This document shows positions 1-8,663 of a DNA stretch of 64,000 nt, in pieces. A program made the position numbers and the translations under genes. A model generated the notes under the pieces. It was not told the origin of the DNA. It made no database searches and saw only the letters and a list, made by a program, of their open reading frames with translations. The stretch's first letter is position 1. Each line of letters starts with the position of its first letter. This DNA is from Amphibacillus xylanus NBRC 15112 (GTDB taxonomy: Bacteria; Bacillota; Bacilli; Bacillales; Amphibacillaceae), in assembly GCF_000307165.1 (NCBI RefSeq), contig NC_018704.1:2294001-2358000 (forward strand), read 5' to 3'.

Positions 1-2
1 TA

Positions 3-239
3 CTTCCAAACATCACACCCGATAAACTAACCATTGAAAATTTGTACAAACAATGGATTCTACCAAACTTAGAAATCCGCTCAACACATCCCCTCTATCA
101 ACACTTAATGTATGGTAATGAAAGTATGCCTCAATATTTAGGCTATTATATCGGGACTTACCTCGTTGAAAGATGGCAGAAAAGCTATCTTGTCAGCGAT
201 AATCAATTAATACGGCAACCAACAAATGACTTTTTCTAA
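3..239 (+). CDS. C-terminal end of a putative Zn-dependent protease-like protein (DUF2268-like), 5' truncated by window edge
   Basis: The frame is open from the first bases of the window to TAA at 237-239, so this is the last 78 codons of a gene that starts upstream. The segment MPQYLGYYIGTYLVERW resembles the conserved tail of DUF2268 proteins, predicted Zn-dependent proteases of the YjaZ type, where a 'P-x-x-x-GY-x-IG-x-x-(I/L)V' motif follows the HEXXH helix. The HEXXH itself would lie outside the window, so the assignment rests on the tail alone. The TTG at 42 has no ribosome site and is internal. Confidence 0.5.
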   Translation, partial: LPNITPDKLTIENLYKQWILPNLEIRSTHPLYQHLMYGNESMPQYLGYYIGTYLVERWQKSYLVSDNQLIRQPTNDFF

Positions 240-394
240 TTTATTAATGATTTTCTAACTTTAACTAAACGAATAACCTCTACAAATCATGATTTCAAAC
301 ATACAGTATGGTGAGTGACTCATGACAATTTACATTGCTAAAAGAGTGATGATTGACGACTCAATCACTTGAATAAATAGAAAGGAGCTTCTTA

Positions 395-664
395 ATGCCT
401 AACTATTACAAAGTATGTTGTGATAATATCGGTAAACCTGTTTCAATACAAACATTAGACGGTCAAGAACACCGTGGATTTATTCGACAGGTTACACCGA
501 CACATGTCTTTATCGAACCATACTCAAATCAGCCCCAAGGTTATGGTACGCCATATTACTATCAACCGGTTCAACCCTACTACCCTTATCGACCTGGTTT
601 TGGACTAGGTATTGCTCTTGGTGTAATTGGAACATTAGCTATTCTCCCTTGGTTTTTCATTTAA
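395..664 (+). CDS. Small Tyr/Pro-rich protein with a C-terminal membrane segment, function unknown
   Basis: This is an 89-residue protein with a good ribosome site (GAAAGGAGCTTCTT) before ATG. Residues 1-45 contain two cysteines and the stretch GKPVSIQTLDGQEHRGFI, which looks like a small Sm-like or beta-barrel fold. Residues about 45-68 are dominated by Tyr, Pro and Gln. The C-terminus (about 69-89) is one hydrophobic helix that ends at the stop, suggesting a tail-anchored membrane protein. Similar small proteins occur in Bacillaceae, but I cannot name a function. It is single-gene and ends in a shared terminator. Confidence 0.7.
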   Translation: MPNYYKVCCDNIGKPVSIQTLDGQEHRGFIRQVTPTHVFIEPYSNQPQGYGTPYYYQPVQPYYPYRPGFGLGIALGVIGTLAILPWFFI

Positions 665-669
665 CAAAA

Positions 670-703
670 AAACTAGACAGCTTCAGTTGTCTAGTCTTTT
701 TGT
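670..703. terminator. Bidirectional terminator between convergent genes
   Basis: ACTAGACA (672-679) pairs perfectly with TGTCTAGT (688-695), with T runs on both strands. It overlaps the last codons of the minus-strand DUF1836 gene and serves both converging genes. Confidence 0.85.
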
Positions 704-1287
704 TTGTTATCAGTTTTAGAATCTTCGACTAATCGATCAGTCAATCGTTCCGCGAGACGGCGATACATATTACTTTGATGTACTAGAGAAAAAATTAAAA
801 ACAACTGTTTTAAATATACTTGATCATGATCATCCATTTCTGCAACAATCTCATCCACTTCTTCAAGCATTCGAGGTAAACTCTGAACAAAATCATCCAC
901 TTGTTTGTCCATTAACAGTACATATTGATCATATATTTGATCAATATCAATCGATTCCTCTTTAACTGATTGATTTAATTTTTCTAAAACCGTTTTAGTA
1001 TCACGAATCGATAATGACGCTTTTAGTTGATAAATAAATTGAATAAACATAATATGCTCTTTTGTATAGCGCTTATTTTTAATCGGGAATAATAAATTAT
1101 CTTTAGCATAATTATTGATCATCGTTTTCGTTAAGATCTTATCCTCTTGATTCCGCTTCCCTGCTGCATAAGCCCCTTCAAATAACTGTGTAACTTGATC
1201 CATATAAAGATCAATTTTAGGTATATCATCTCGCTCGATGATCCGATCAAAATTTAATGAAGTAACAACTTCTTTTAACCAATCCAC
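691..1287 (-). CDS. DUF1836 domain protein, probable HTH regulator
   Basis: This 198-residue protein carries the DUF1836 signature: a MerR-like helix-turn-helix with 'LTKTMINNYAKDNLLFP' followed by KRYTKEHI at about residues 52-79. The rest is helical and acidic, without membrane segments. DUF1836 proteins are widespread in Bacillota and are presumed DNA-binding, but targets are not known. It is monocistronic, starts at ATG, and faces the small Tyr-rich gene with which it shares a terminator. Confidence 0.8.
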   Translation of the reverse strand: MDWLKEVVTSLNFDRIIERDDIPKIDLYMDQVTQLFEGAYAAGKRNQEDKILTKTMINNYAKDNLLFPIKNKRYTKEHIMFIQFIYQLKASLSIRDTKTVLEKLNQSVKEESIDIDQIYDQYVLLMDKQVDDFVQSLPRMLEEVDEIVAEMDDHDQVYLKQLFLIFSLVHQSNMYRRLAERLTDRLVEDSKTDNKQKD

Positions 1288-1457
1288 AATAACAACCTCA
1301 TTTATTTTATTCTAAATCATTCAAGTACGATCCTTTTATGAATTATACCACTTAGTATAACGGATTTTGGTTAAAAGGTAAATGTTGACGAATCACCATA
1401 TGTATAGTATGATTTCATTACATAGTTTTAATAACTACATAATATAGGGGTGATGTT

Positions 1458-2105
1458 TTGAATCGGTATATTAGAGAACCCATCAATGGATTGACACACT
1501 TAGCAGGAGCTTTTCTTGCTGCAATTGGCTTGGTCATGATGGTAATCAAAGGGATCAGTGCTCAAGTGTCTACAATTAGCTTAGTTTCTTTAATCATATT
1601 TGGTGTGAGTATGATTTCACTTTATAGCGCCTCAGCGACCTATCATATGGTGATTGGATCCGATCAGCTAATTGCGTGGCTTCGGCGGTTGGATCATTCG
1701 ATGATTTACATTTTAATTGCAGGTACTTACACACCATTTTGCATCATCTCGTTAAATGGCACACTTGGGTGGACAATACTCGGTATCATCTGGTTGATTG
1801 CAATTAGTGGTATATTGTTTAAATTAATTTGGTTTCATAGTCCACGCTGGTTATCAACAGCGCTTTATATTTTGATGGGCTGGTTAATTATTTTTGCAAT
1901 CGTACCGCTATCGGCGAACTTAGCGACTAACGGCTTGATTCTATTAATTGCTGGCGGCATCATTTATACACTTGGGGGCATTATTTATGCGACAAAGCCT
2001 AAATGGCTTGAAAGTAAATATCTAGGATTTCATGAAGTATTCCATTTATTTATTTTAACTGGGTCCTTTACCCACTTTTTAGCTGTTTACTCATACTTGA
2101 TTTAA
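1458..2105 (+). CDS. Hemolysin III family (PAQR/TrhA-type) membrane protein
   Basis: The 215-residue protein has seven predicted membrane helices and the PAQR/hemolysin III hallmarks: N-terminal 'REPINGLTHLAGA', 'SASATYHM' after the second helix, 'LDHSMIYILIAGTYTPF' in the middle and 'FHEVFHLFILTGSFTHF' near the end. The conserved Ser, Asp and His residues are the Zn-site ligands of the superfamily. Bacillus homologues are the YplQ/TrhA type, linked to membrane energetics. The start is TTG at 1458, supported by the ribosome site AGGGGTGAT. It is monocistronic with its own terminator. Confidence 0.9.
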   Translation: MNRYIREPINGLTHLAGAFLAAIGLVMMVIKGISAQVSTISLVSLIIFGVSMISLYSASATYHMVIGSDQLIAWLRRLDHSMIYILIAGTYTPFCIISLNGTLGWTILGIIWLIAISGILFKLIWFHSPRWLSTALYILMGWLIIFAIVPLSANLATNGLILLIAGGIIYTLGGIIYATKPKWLESKYLGFHEVFHLFILTGSFTHFLAVYSYLI

Positions 2106-2143
2106 GTCTGTCACTTCACAAGTACAGAATAGTCCATTGAATT

Positions 2144-2188
2144 AAATGGTTCTACTTACGGATAAACGTAAATAGAACCATTTTTTAT
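2144..2188 (+). terminator. Rho-independent terminator after the hemolysin III gene
   Basis: AAATGGTTCTA (2144-2154) pairs with TAGAACCATTT (2173-2183) across an 18-nt loop, followed by T residues to 2186. Confidence 0.85.
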
Positions 2189-2212
2189 TAACTGTAACTA
2201 TTTTTAATTCAA

Positions 2213-2554
2213 TTATTCAAATAATGATCGATCAACACGGCCATCTAATTTTTGAATTTCTAAAATGACATCATAAAAGTGCTTCTCTGGCACTTCAAAT
2301 GATACAACTGTATTTCGCACTTCTCGATCTTCTTTCTCAACATCTTGATAGCCAATAGCTTGAGAATCAAAAGTCATATTACCAGTATTGTCGCCAACAG
2401 ATTGTTGGGCAATATACGGGACCACTAATCTTTTTTCACCAACATCTTCTAAAAAATCAATCATTAGATTAGTTGTTGGAAATTTAACTAAACTTGCTTT
2501 TAATTGCTCAGCTTCATCTTCATCGCGAAAATAAGCTTGCACATATTTATTCAT
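2213..2554 (-). CDS. Conserved hypothetical protein, 113 aa
   Basis: The start is placed at ATG 2554 because AAAGGAAG lies 8 nt upstream. The longer open frame to 2620 has no ribosome site. The protein begins MNKYVQAYFRDEDEAEQLK, a mix of charged helix and beta strand, and ends with a ferredoxin-like strand-helix pattern (VVSFEVPEKHFYDVILEIQK). This looks like Bacillaceae proteins that read as stress-type or ACT-like alpha/beta folds, but I do not recognise a family firmly. It has no signal peptide or membrane segment. Confidence 0.65.
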   Translation of the reverse strand: MNKYVQAYFRDEDEAEQLKASLVKFPTTNLMIDFLEDVGEKRLVVPYIAQQSVGDNTGNMTFDSQAIGYQDVEKEDREVRNTVVSFEVPEKHFYDVILEIQKLDGRVDRSLFE

Positions 2555-2632
2555 TATGAACTTCCTTTCTGAACTGAGGTTTGTTAGTGTATTTTTCCCC
2601 GAGCTAAGAAAGATAAACATTTAAGCATAAAA

Positions 2633-2668
2633 AAACTAGATTAAGCATAAAGGCTTAATCTAGTTTTT
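2633..2668. terminator. Strong hairpin terminator overlapping the ypjP 3' end
   Basis: AAACTAGATTAAGC (2633-2646) pairs perfectly with GCTTAATCTAGTTT (2653-2666) around a 6-nt loop. T runs flank the stem on both strands. It overlaps the last codons of ypjP, read on the minus strand. Confidence 0.85.
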
Positions 2669-3275
2669 TGCTCATCCATTTTGGTGGGGTATCTTTACTC
2701 CAATAAACATCGGCAAATTCATAATGTGTTTCAAATTGATCTTGTGCTAAGTGATAGTGAAAATTAAACCAATATCCATCTAGCGGACGATTCTCTCTAC
2801 GGACATGAAATTTAGCAATAATTTCTTCACTATCTTCATCATATAAATCAAAAATCTTCTCACCATATCCTGATACTTTATTTTCAATAATTGATAGGTT
2901 AAAATCTTGATCAGCGTATTTTGTATCAATCAGATTTGCAACAACTAATTCAAGGTTAGGAATAACTTGCTCTTTAACATCATCTTCAATCTGTTCATGT
3001 ATCTTGGGACCTAGCTTTTGAATCATCTGTTCTTTTGCTTGTTCAATTAGCTCATCTACTGGGTCAGTTTCAGTAATTTGATATGATTCTACTTCATCCA
3101 AGTATATGGATGGTTCATAAATATAAGTTGTAGAGTTATCTAAACTCTTTTTCTCTGATTCTGTTTCATTACCATTTGTGTCTGCATTAATTTCTAAGTT
3201 AAGAGGAGGCACATAGAATCCTAGACTCATAATCGTTACAATTAATACGAAAAATCGCTTCAACCATAGTTTCAT
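2655..3275 (-). CDS. ypjP: YpjP-like exported protein
   Basis: The 206-residue protein starts with an N-terminal signal/anchor (MKLWLKRFFVLIVTIMSLGF), then an acidic linker and a conserved C-terminal domain with FHVRRENRPLDGYWFNFHYH. It matches the Bacillus YpjP family in N-terminus, length and the HFR...G-x-WFNFHYH-type motif. The biochemical role is unknown; the family is membrane-anchored or secreted. The ribosome site AGGAGGAGGATTCAG precedes ATG. It is monocistronic. Confidence 0.75.
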   Translation of the reverse strand: MKLWLKRFFVLIVTIMSLGFYVPPLNLEINADTNGNETESEKKSLDNSTTYIYEPSIYLDEVESYQITETDPVDELIEQAKEQMIQKLGPKIHEQIEDDVKEQVIPNLELVVANLIDTKYADQDFNLSIIENKVSGYGEKIFDLYDEDSEEIIAKFHVRRENRPLDGYWFNFHYHLAQDQFETHYEFADVYWSKDTPPKWMSKKLD

Positions 3276-3418
3276 CTGAATCCTCCTCCTTCTCTTCTGT
3301 CATTTATTTAATCTTATTTTATCATAATGAGCGATTAAGTTGGCGAAAAATTAGAAATTGTAACCTAATTGATATTTTTTCTTTACTTTTTCCATAATTC
3401 CATTCTATTATCTTATCA

Positions 3419-4195
3419 TTAACCACTTGCAACAAGCGATAGGATGCCATATGTTGCAAATGCATTCCAGATCATATGAAAGACAATCGGTACTGCTATT
3501 GACTTCGTTCGGTAATATAACAATCCAAAGGTAAGACCCATGATTGTCGTTGATAAATGATGCCCAGGGTGACCTAAGCCAAATAAAAGCGATGAAATTA
3601 AGATTGCTGGTATAATACCAATCTTTTCTCTTAAGAACCCTAAAATTAAGCCGCGAAAGATGACCTCTTCTGTAATTGGTGCAATAACGACAAACGCAAC
3701 AATTAACAAGAGTACATTAATTGTATTTAGTGAAATTTCATCTAGCCCAAATAACCCAACTTGGCTTCCTCCTTGCTCCCACTCTAGCTTATGGATAATG
3801 AGATATTGAGCAGTGTAGACAACAACATATGCCACTACTAGATAAACATAGGTTTGCCACTTTTTCAAAGCTTGAAAATTATATTTCCCTTTTAAAAACT
3901 CGCGCACATGCTTTAACGCTAGTAATGTTAAGATAAAGACAAGTAATTCCATTAGTGCAGAGTATTGAATTTGTTGAATGTAAGATAACAGATCTATATT
4001 AAATACACGTTCAGTAATTATTGAAATCACACTCGCAAATATAGTAACACCAACCATTATTGCAATATACATGAAAAAAAATAAACTGAATTTACCCCAA
4101 GTCATCTCGTTGTTATGTAATTTAAGCTGAACCTCTTGATCTTGATTGATTCCTTTTATAATTTCATTTTCACTAAAATCAAAACCTTTCTTCAA
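3419..4195 (-). CDS. CPBP-family intramembrane glutamic endopeptidase (CAAX protease/Abi)
   Basis: The 258-residue protein has about eight hydrophobic helices. The catalytic motifs of the CPBP (Rce1/ABI) family are present: EEVIFRGLILG with the Glu-Glu pair and Arg, and FGLGHPGHH with the conserved His plus a following His. Bacillus homologues (YdiL-type) process membrane or peptide substrates. The substrate here is unknown. The start is TTG at 4195, supported by AGGGAGTAGGAAA. It lies downstream of a TraB-family gene but is separated from it by a terminator. Confidence 0.88.
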   Translation of the reverse strand: MKKGFDFSENEIIKGINQDQEVQLKLHNNEMTWGKFSLFFFMYIAIMVGVTIFASVISIITERVFNIDLLSYIQQIQYSALMELLVFILTLLALKHVREFLKGKYNFQALKKWQTYVYLVVAYVVVYTAQYLIIHKLEWEQGGSQVGLFGLDEISLNTINVLLLIVAFVVIAPITEEVIFRGLILGFLREKIGIIPAILISSLLFGLGHPGHHLSTTIMGLTFGLLYYRTKSIAVPIVFHMIWNAFATYGILSLVASG

Positions 4196-4268
4196 TTTCC
4201 TACTCCCTTCTGTAACCGATTTAATTATAATTTACTTAATCATAAACTAAGCAAATCAAAAATAGAAG

Positions 4269-4305
4269 CAAAAAAAGCCTTCAAATACATCATTGTATTT
4301 AAAGA
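4269..4305 (-). terminator. Terminator after the TraB-family gene
   Basis: On the minus strand, CTTTAAATACA pairs with TGTATTTGAAGG around ATGA and is followed by seven T residues. Confidence 0.8.
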
Positions 4306-4314
4306 CTTAATTGA

Positions 4315-5490
4315 TTAAAAAATATTTTCAAAGAATAAGCGAATAACATCAGTTCCAGCCACAATCGTTCCTAACGTACTACCTAGGTTCGCTAAAATAA
4401 CGACAAGCAATACTCTTGTCACTTTATTCTTCCAAAACCCTTTTGCCGTGTGAACATCATCAGATAAGCTTTCAAAATCACTTACTTGTGGCTTATTAAA
4501 ATAAGCTTGTACCATCCCAGCTAAAATACCCGCAGCAATAAATGGATTGAGTGATGTAAATGGTGAAGATACAACCGCAGTCAAGATAGCTAATGGGTGA
4601 CCAAATGCTGCAATTGTACCAATCCCAGCGAATGTACCATTCCATATTAGCCAGCTCTTCATTTGTTGCCAGCCTGCATCTGGGTTTAATAAGAATGTTG
4701 AAGCCATAAGAGAAACAATTAAAATTGGAATAATCCAGCCAAGGCGTTTCTTCCAGTTCTTTTTCTTCGGAACTGTTGTTAGAGCTTTTAAATCATGTTC
4801 GTTATCAATTTCTCGTGTTACACCAGGAACATGAGCAGCACCAAGAACTGCAACTACTTTATTTCCTGGAGCTCGTTTAATCTTCTCGGCTAAATATTGA
4901 TCCCGTTCATCAACGAGCGGCTTTTTCAGTTGTGGGAAGTGTTCTGTAAATTCATCCAATATAGCATTGATGGAGTCTTTTTCTTTTAACTTTTCTAGTT
5001 CTTCCTCAGTAATCGTTTCATTGGAAAATATACTAGCTATAATTTGCGTTAGCAACATTAGTTTTCCTTTAAGATCAACGCCAGACCAAATCCGTGAAAA
5101 CGTGATCTGGATATTACGATCTGCCAATACTAAGGTCGCACCAATTTCCTCTGCTGATTGAATACCCTGAATCATTTCCTGTCCCGCTTCAATGCCAAAT
5201 TGTTTCGCCATTCGTTTTTGGAATGAGGAAATGGCCAAATTCATAATTAATAATGTGGCTTTCTTCTCTTTAATCACCTTAAAGATGTCCATTTCCTTCC
5301 ACTTACTTCCGTCTCTAATTGATTCATAACGTTGCTGATCGAGTTCAATACAAACCGAATCAGGTTGTTCCTGTTCAATGACTTGCTTAACCAGTTCAGC
5401 ACTACTCTTAGAAACATGCGCTGTACCAATAATAATGTATTCCTTACCGTTTCGTTCAATTCTTGTAATATGATTCTCTTCTTCTAACAT
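4315..5490 (-). CDS. TraB/GumN-family membrane protein
   Basis: The 391-residue protein opens with the TraB signature YIIGTAHVSKSSAELV and the acidic motif DSVCIELDQQRYES (residues about 18-60). A second conserved patch is VVAVLGAAHVPGV near residue 215. The C-terminal third holds four or five membrane helices. The TraB/PrgY fold is related to Tiki/EreA-type putative metalloproteases, with the GTAH and GAAH histidines as likely metal ligands. Enterococcal TraB/PrgY limits peptide pheromone activity; the role of this chromosomal homologue is not known. It is a single-gene unit. Confidence 0.88.
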   Translation of the reverse strand: MLEEENHITRIERNGKEYIIIGTAHVSKSSAELVKQVIEQEQPDSVCIELDQQRYESIRDGSKWKEMDIFKVIKEKKATLLIMNLAISSFQKRMAKQFGIEAGQEMIQGIQSAEEIGATLVLADRNIQITFSRIWSGVDLKGKLMLLTQIIASIFSNETITEEELEKLKEKDSINAILDEFTEHFPQLKKPLVDERDQYLAEKIKRAPGNKVVAVLGAAHVPGVTREIDNEHDLKALTTVPKKKNWKKRLGWIIPILIVSLMASTFLLNPDAGWQQMKSWLIWNGTFAGIGTIAAFGHPLAILTAVVSSPFTSLNPFIAAGILAGMVQAYFNKPQVSDFESLSDDVHTAKGFWKNKVTRVLLVVILANLGSTLGTIVAGTDVIRLFFENIF

Positions 5491-5609
5491 CGAGTGACCT
5501 TCTTTCAGGAGTTACCTTTCTTGCTATTATAACTTACTTACCAGCGTAAAAAAAAGGTAACAAATAATTTAATTAGAGAAAATAGATGATTATCGTGTTC
5601 CCCTGTAAA

Positions 5610-5648
5610 ACAACCCGAACGGTCAAATAAATCTGCCATTCGGGTTAG
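5610..5648 (-). terminator. Terminator between degV and the TraB-family gene
   Basis: AACCCGAACGG (5612-5622) pairs with CCATTCGGGTT (5636-5646) with one G-T pair; on the minus strand a T-rich run follows. Confidence 0.8.
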
Positions 5649-5693
5649 TCAGTTTAAACTACTGAAACGTATTGTGCCAATATTAGCATGTCT

Positions 5694-6548
5694 TTAGTCG
5701 TTTGCGATAAACAATACACCAAGTGTATTAGGTCCACAATGTGATGAGATTGTACAACCCGCTCGAGTGACTAATATCTCATCGAAGTCATAATTAGCTT
5801 CGATCAATTCCTTAACTGCTTGAATATTTTTCTCTGATGTACCTGAGTGTGTTATGAAAACACGTTTTTTATTAATTGATTTACCATCTTGAAGCTGATC
5901 CTCAGTATAATGCTTTAAGACGCGTAATAAGCTACCACGGTACTTCTTACCAACAGCCATTTTACCAGTCGTATTATCGACTTGAATACTTGGTTTAATA
6001 TTCAATAGGTTTGCACTTATATTAGCTAACGCAGAGCATCTTCCACCTTCATAAAGATACGTTAACTTATCAATGACAAAGCTAGCATGGACACGATGCT
6101 TTAGCTCGTTTAATTCTTGATAAATTTGAGCAGCGTCCATCCCCTGTTCAATTCGCTCTGCTGCTTCAATAACAAGCAAGCCCATCCCTGTTGAAAGATT
6201 ACCAGAGTCTATTGAATAAACATCAGGTAAATCTGATGCTGCAATTAAACTATTCTGGTGAGAAGAAGAAATACCTGATCCAAGGCTGATATGGATAACA
6301 GCATAACCTTGATCAGTCCACTTTTTAAAATGTTCAATATACTCAATTGGATTAGGAGCAGATGTTTTCGGAAGCATCCCTTTTTCTTGATATATAGCAT
6401 AAATATCATCTGGCGTGATATCTATACCATCTCTGTAATCCACTTCATCTAAATTAATATGTAGGGGCTGTATTTTTACATCGTATTTCTGGATTAAATC
6501 GTCACTCAAGTCACATGTACTATCTGCACTAAGAATTACCTTTTTCAA
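5694..6548 (-). CDS. DegV family fatty-acid-binding protein
   Basis: The 284-residue protein carries the two-domain DegV fold: N-terminal 'ILSADSTCDLSDDLI', 'TSAPNPIEYIEHF', 'ISLGSGISSSHQNS' with the acyl carboxylate-binding serines, and the C-terminal 'VTRAGCTISSHCGPNTLGV'. DegV proteins (FakB relatives) bind a fatty acid and present it to the kinase FakA, which makes acyl-phosphate for phospholipid synthesis. No fakA-like gene is nearby. Length is normal for the family. It is monocistronic. Confidence 0.92.
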   Translation of the reverse strand: MKKVILSADSTCDLSDDLIQKYDVKIQPLHINLDEVDYRDGIDITPDDIYAIYQEKGMLPKTSAPNPIEYIEHFKKWTDQGYAVIHISLGSGISSSHQNSLIAASDLPDVYSIDSGNLSTGMGLLVIEAAERIEQGMDAAQIYQELNELKHRVHASFVIDKLTYLYEGGRCSALANISANLLNIKPSIQVDNTTGKMAVGKKYRGSLLRVLKHYTEDQLQDGKSINKKRVFITHSGTSEKNIQAVKELIEANYDFDEILVTRAGCTISSHCGPNTLGVLFIAND

Positions 6549-6869
6549 TCAATTACGCCTCCTATTTATCGATTTGCATACGCTTGATGATCCATCATCT
6601 GATTAAATATATGATTCTTATATAATTGTATCGTTAATTTAATTTTTTTCAATTAATAGTAGATGAGTTTTTCTATCTTTAATAAAAAAATAGATTATTA
6701 GAATTTCTAATAGCCAATTGTTAATTAACCTTAACTTTTATTGTCATTAGAGACTTTAGAGGTTAAGTTTTGAAAATATTAAATCCTTGTTCCAGATGAT
6801 CACTTGGGTAACTGACTCAATAAATTTTGGAGGAAGTTAATTCATATTAATTTTATCCGAATTGTATGT

Positions 6870-6875
6870 TATAAT
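6870..6875 (+). promoter_or_regulatory. Extended -10 promoter for the 25-aa ORF
   Basis: TGTTATAAT at 6867-6875 is an extended -10 element. The -35 region is weak (TTAATT at 17-bp spacing). The stretch 6549-6860 between degV and this site shows no gene and no clear structured element. Confidence 0.45.
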
Positions 6876-6906
6876 TTATTTATCATATATTAAGGAATGA
6901 TTGATT

Positions 6907-6984
6907 ATGAAAAATATTCCCATCATTGACTTACGTAGCTGTCTTTTAATTATCGCCATTATCATTGGCTTCTTTCTATTGTAG
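6907..6984 (+). CDS. Candidate 25-residue hydrophobic membrane peptide
   Basis: The short frame ATG 6907 to TAG 6984 encodes MKNIPIIDLRSC followed by a run of Leu, Ile, Ala, Gly and Phe to the C-terminus, one membrane helix. AAGGAATGA lies upstream at a slightly long spacing. An extended -10 promoter precedes it and a hairpin terminator follows 20 nt after the stop, so promoter, ribosome site, ORF and terminator form a complete small transcription unit in an otherwise empty 480-bp gap. I do not recognise a family. It could be a small membrane-protein regulator, a toxin-like peptide or chance. Confidence 0.45.
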   Translation: MKNIPIIDLRSCLLIIAIIIGFFLL

Positions 6985-6999
6985 AAAGTTGACCATAGA

Positions 7000-7032
7000 A
7001 AAAAGCCATGCGATTGCATAGCTTATTTTTTT
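7000..7032. terminator. Bidirectional terminator
   Basis: AAGCCATGC (7003-7011) and GCATAGCTT (7016-7024) form a stem with one mismatch around GATT, with T7 on the plus strand and A-rich sequence on the other side. It serves both the 25-aa ORF and ytoQ. Confidence 0.7.
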
Positions 7033-7471
7033 ATTCATACACATAGGCAAGTACATCGAGTGCTTGTTCAATTGTTTCAACAGTTACATTCGCCTTATTC
7101 GATAACTCTTTTAATGGATGAATCAATGACTCCGGGCGAATAATAATTGTTGGTTTATTAAGCGAGATTGCTCTTGTTACGTCCATCGCTGTATTCCATT
7201 GGCGATATTTCTCACCAAATAGTCCAATTACTACATCAGCCTTCTGGATTAATAGCTCTGTTCTAAAGTTATTGATCGCTGATGCAGCTTCATCACGATA
7301 GTAATCACCCGGCTGTTCTCCTATAATAGCTTCACCTATTTGATCTGAACGATCATGATCCGTTTGTGGACCTACAAAGGTTAATGGTAAATTTCTTTTT
7401 TCGGCTTGAGCTTTTAGTTGTTCTCGCCAATCATCATGAATTTGGCCAGCTAAATAAACAATTAGATTCAT
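7031..7471 (-). CDS. ytoQ: YtoQ family protein
   Basis: The start is ATG 7471 behind a perfect AAGGAGG, giving 146 residues and beginning MNLIVYLAGQIHDDWRE, the typical YtoQ N-terminus. Further conserved patches are 'FVGPQTDHDRSD', 'NNFRTELLIQKADVVIGLFG' and 'WNTAMDVTRAISLNKPTI'. The fold looks like a nucleoside deoxyribosyltransferase-type Rossmann protein, but the function of YtoQ is unknown. The longer open frame to 7534 lacks a ribosome site. The spacing from serC (terminator between) suggests an independent unit. Confidence 0.88.
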   Translation of the reverse strand: MNLIVYLAGQIHDDWREQLKAQAEKRNLPLTFVGPQTDHDRSDQIGEAIIGEQPGDYYRDEAASAINNFRTELLIQKADVVIGLFGEKYRQWNTAMDVTRAISLNKPTIIIRPESLIHPLKELSNKANVTVETIEQALDVLAYVYE

Positions 7472-7544
7472 TGTTTCCTCCTTAAAATTTGTAAGATACT
7501 CTTCTTGTGTTTGTGCTAAATCTTTTATTAACACAACTTAAAAA

Positions 7545-7575
7545 GAGAGTTGAAATTATAATCTCAACTCCCTCT
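7545..7575 (-). terminator. Terminator after serC
   Basis: GAGTTGA (7547-7553) pairs with TCAACTC (7564-7570); the minus strand continues into TTTTT. Confidence 0.8.
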
Positions 7576-7583
7576 ATTATAGA

Positions 7584-8663
7584 TTATTGATTACTTTCTT
7601 CAAATTTCTTAATAAAATCTACTAAAGCTTCTACTCCTGCCAGTGGCATTGCGTTATAAATACTAGCTCGCATCCCACCTACTGAACGGTGACCTTTTAA
7701 TGTCTCTAGTCCTGCCGCTTTAGCTTCACTAATAAATTTAGCCTCAAGCTCTTGATCACCATTCGCTGCAATAAATGGAACATTCATAATTGAACGATCT
7801 TCACCTTTAATTGGTGCATCGAACAATTTTGATTCATCTAATGCTTGATACAGTAAATCAGCCTTAGCCCTGTTGAGCCTCTCCATTTCCTCTAATCCGC
7901 CAAGATCTAATAACCAATCAAATACAAGCTTAGCAATATAAATTGAGTAGGTTGGTGGCGTATTAAAGCTTGATTTATTCTTAACGTGTGTCTCATAATT
8001 GAACATCGTCGGTACAGTTGCAGGTGCCTGACCTACTAAATCATCTCTAATAATGACTATTGTCAAACCAGCAGGACCGATATTTTTTTGTGCTCCTGCA
8101 TAAATTAATCCAAATTTACTAACATCAATAGGTGTAGATAAAATATTTGACGACATATCAGCAACAAGTGGGACATCTCCGGTATCAGGTAATGTAGAAA
8201 AAGCAGTCCCTTCAATCGTGTTATTCGTTGTAATATGAACATAATCTGCATTTGGATCAAACATATCTTTTGTTAGCTTTGGAATATGGTTATTAGTATC
8301 TTCGCCAACAACTCGAACTTCTCCAAAGAGCTGTGCTTCTTTATACGCCTTTTTCGACCATGACCCCGTCAATACATAGTCAGCTTTTTTATTTCTGACC
8401 ATTAAGTTCATAGGTACCATTGCAAATTGCTGTGATGCGCCACCTTGTAAAAATAAAACATGATAATTATCTGGAATGTCCAGCAGTTTTCTCAAGTTAG
8501 CCTCTGCAGCTTCTAAAATATCAATAAACCATTTTGAGCGGTGACTCAGTTCCATTACTGACATCCCTGAACCATTAAAGTCTAACATTTCTGCTTGTGC
8601 CGTTTTCAAAACGCTTTTAGGTAGCATGGCTGGACCTGCTGAAAAATTATAAACTTGTTTCAT
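7584..8663 (-). CDS. serC: Phosphoserine aminotransferase
   Basis: SerC converts 3-phosphohydroxypyruvate and glutamate to phosphoserine and 2-oxoglutarate in serine synthesis, using PLP. The 359-residue length is standard. Visible signatures are the N-terminal 'YNFSAGPAMLPKSVL', 'LFLQGGASQQFAMVPMNL' (phosphate binding), 'ADMSSNILS' and the PLP lysine in 'YAGAQKNIGPAGL'. The C-terminal 'LKGHRSVGGMRASIYNAMP' holds the substrate-binding residues. It is monocistronic: serA and serB are not adjacent. No T-box motif was seen in the 150-bp leader. Confidence 0.96.
   Translation of the reverse strand: MKQVYNFSAGPAMLPKSVLKTAQAEMLDFNGSGMSVMELSHRSKWFIDILEAAEANLRKLLDIPDNYHVLFLQGGASQQFAMVPMNLMVRNKKADYVLTGSWSKKAYKEAQLFGEVRVVGEDTNNHIPKLTKDMFDPNADYVHITTNNTIEGTAFSTLPDTGDVPLVADMSSNILSTPIDVSKFGLIYAGAQKNIGPAGLTIVIIRDDLVGQAPATVPTMFNYETHVKNKSSFNTPPTYSIYIAKLVFDWLLDLGGLEEMERLNRAKADLLYQALDESKLFDAPIKGEDRSIMNVPFIAANGDQELEAKFISEAKAAGLETLKGHRSVGGMRASIYNAMPLAGVEALVDFIKKFEESNQ

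Noticed and set aside
240-394. Leader hairpin AGTGATGATTGA/TCAATCACT as a riboswitch
   Set aside because: A single bulged hairpin with no conserved core; nothing more can be supported.
2555-2620. Longer N-terminus for the 113-aa protein
   Set aside because: No ribosome site and an untypical composition; AAAGGAAG clearly supports the ATG at 2554.
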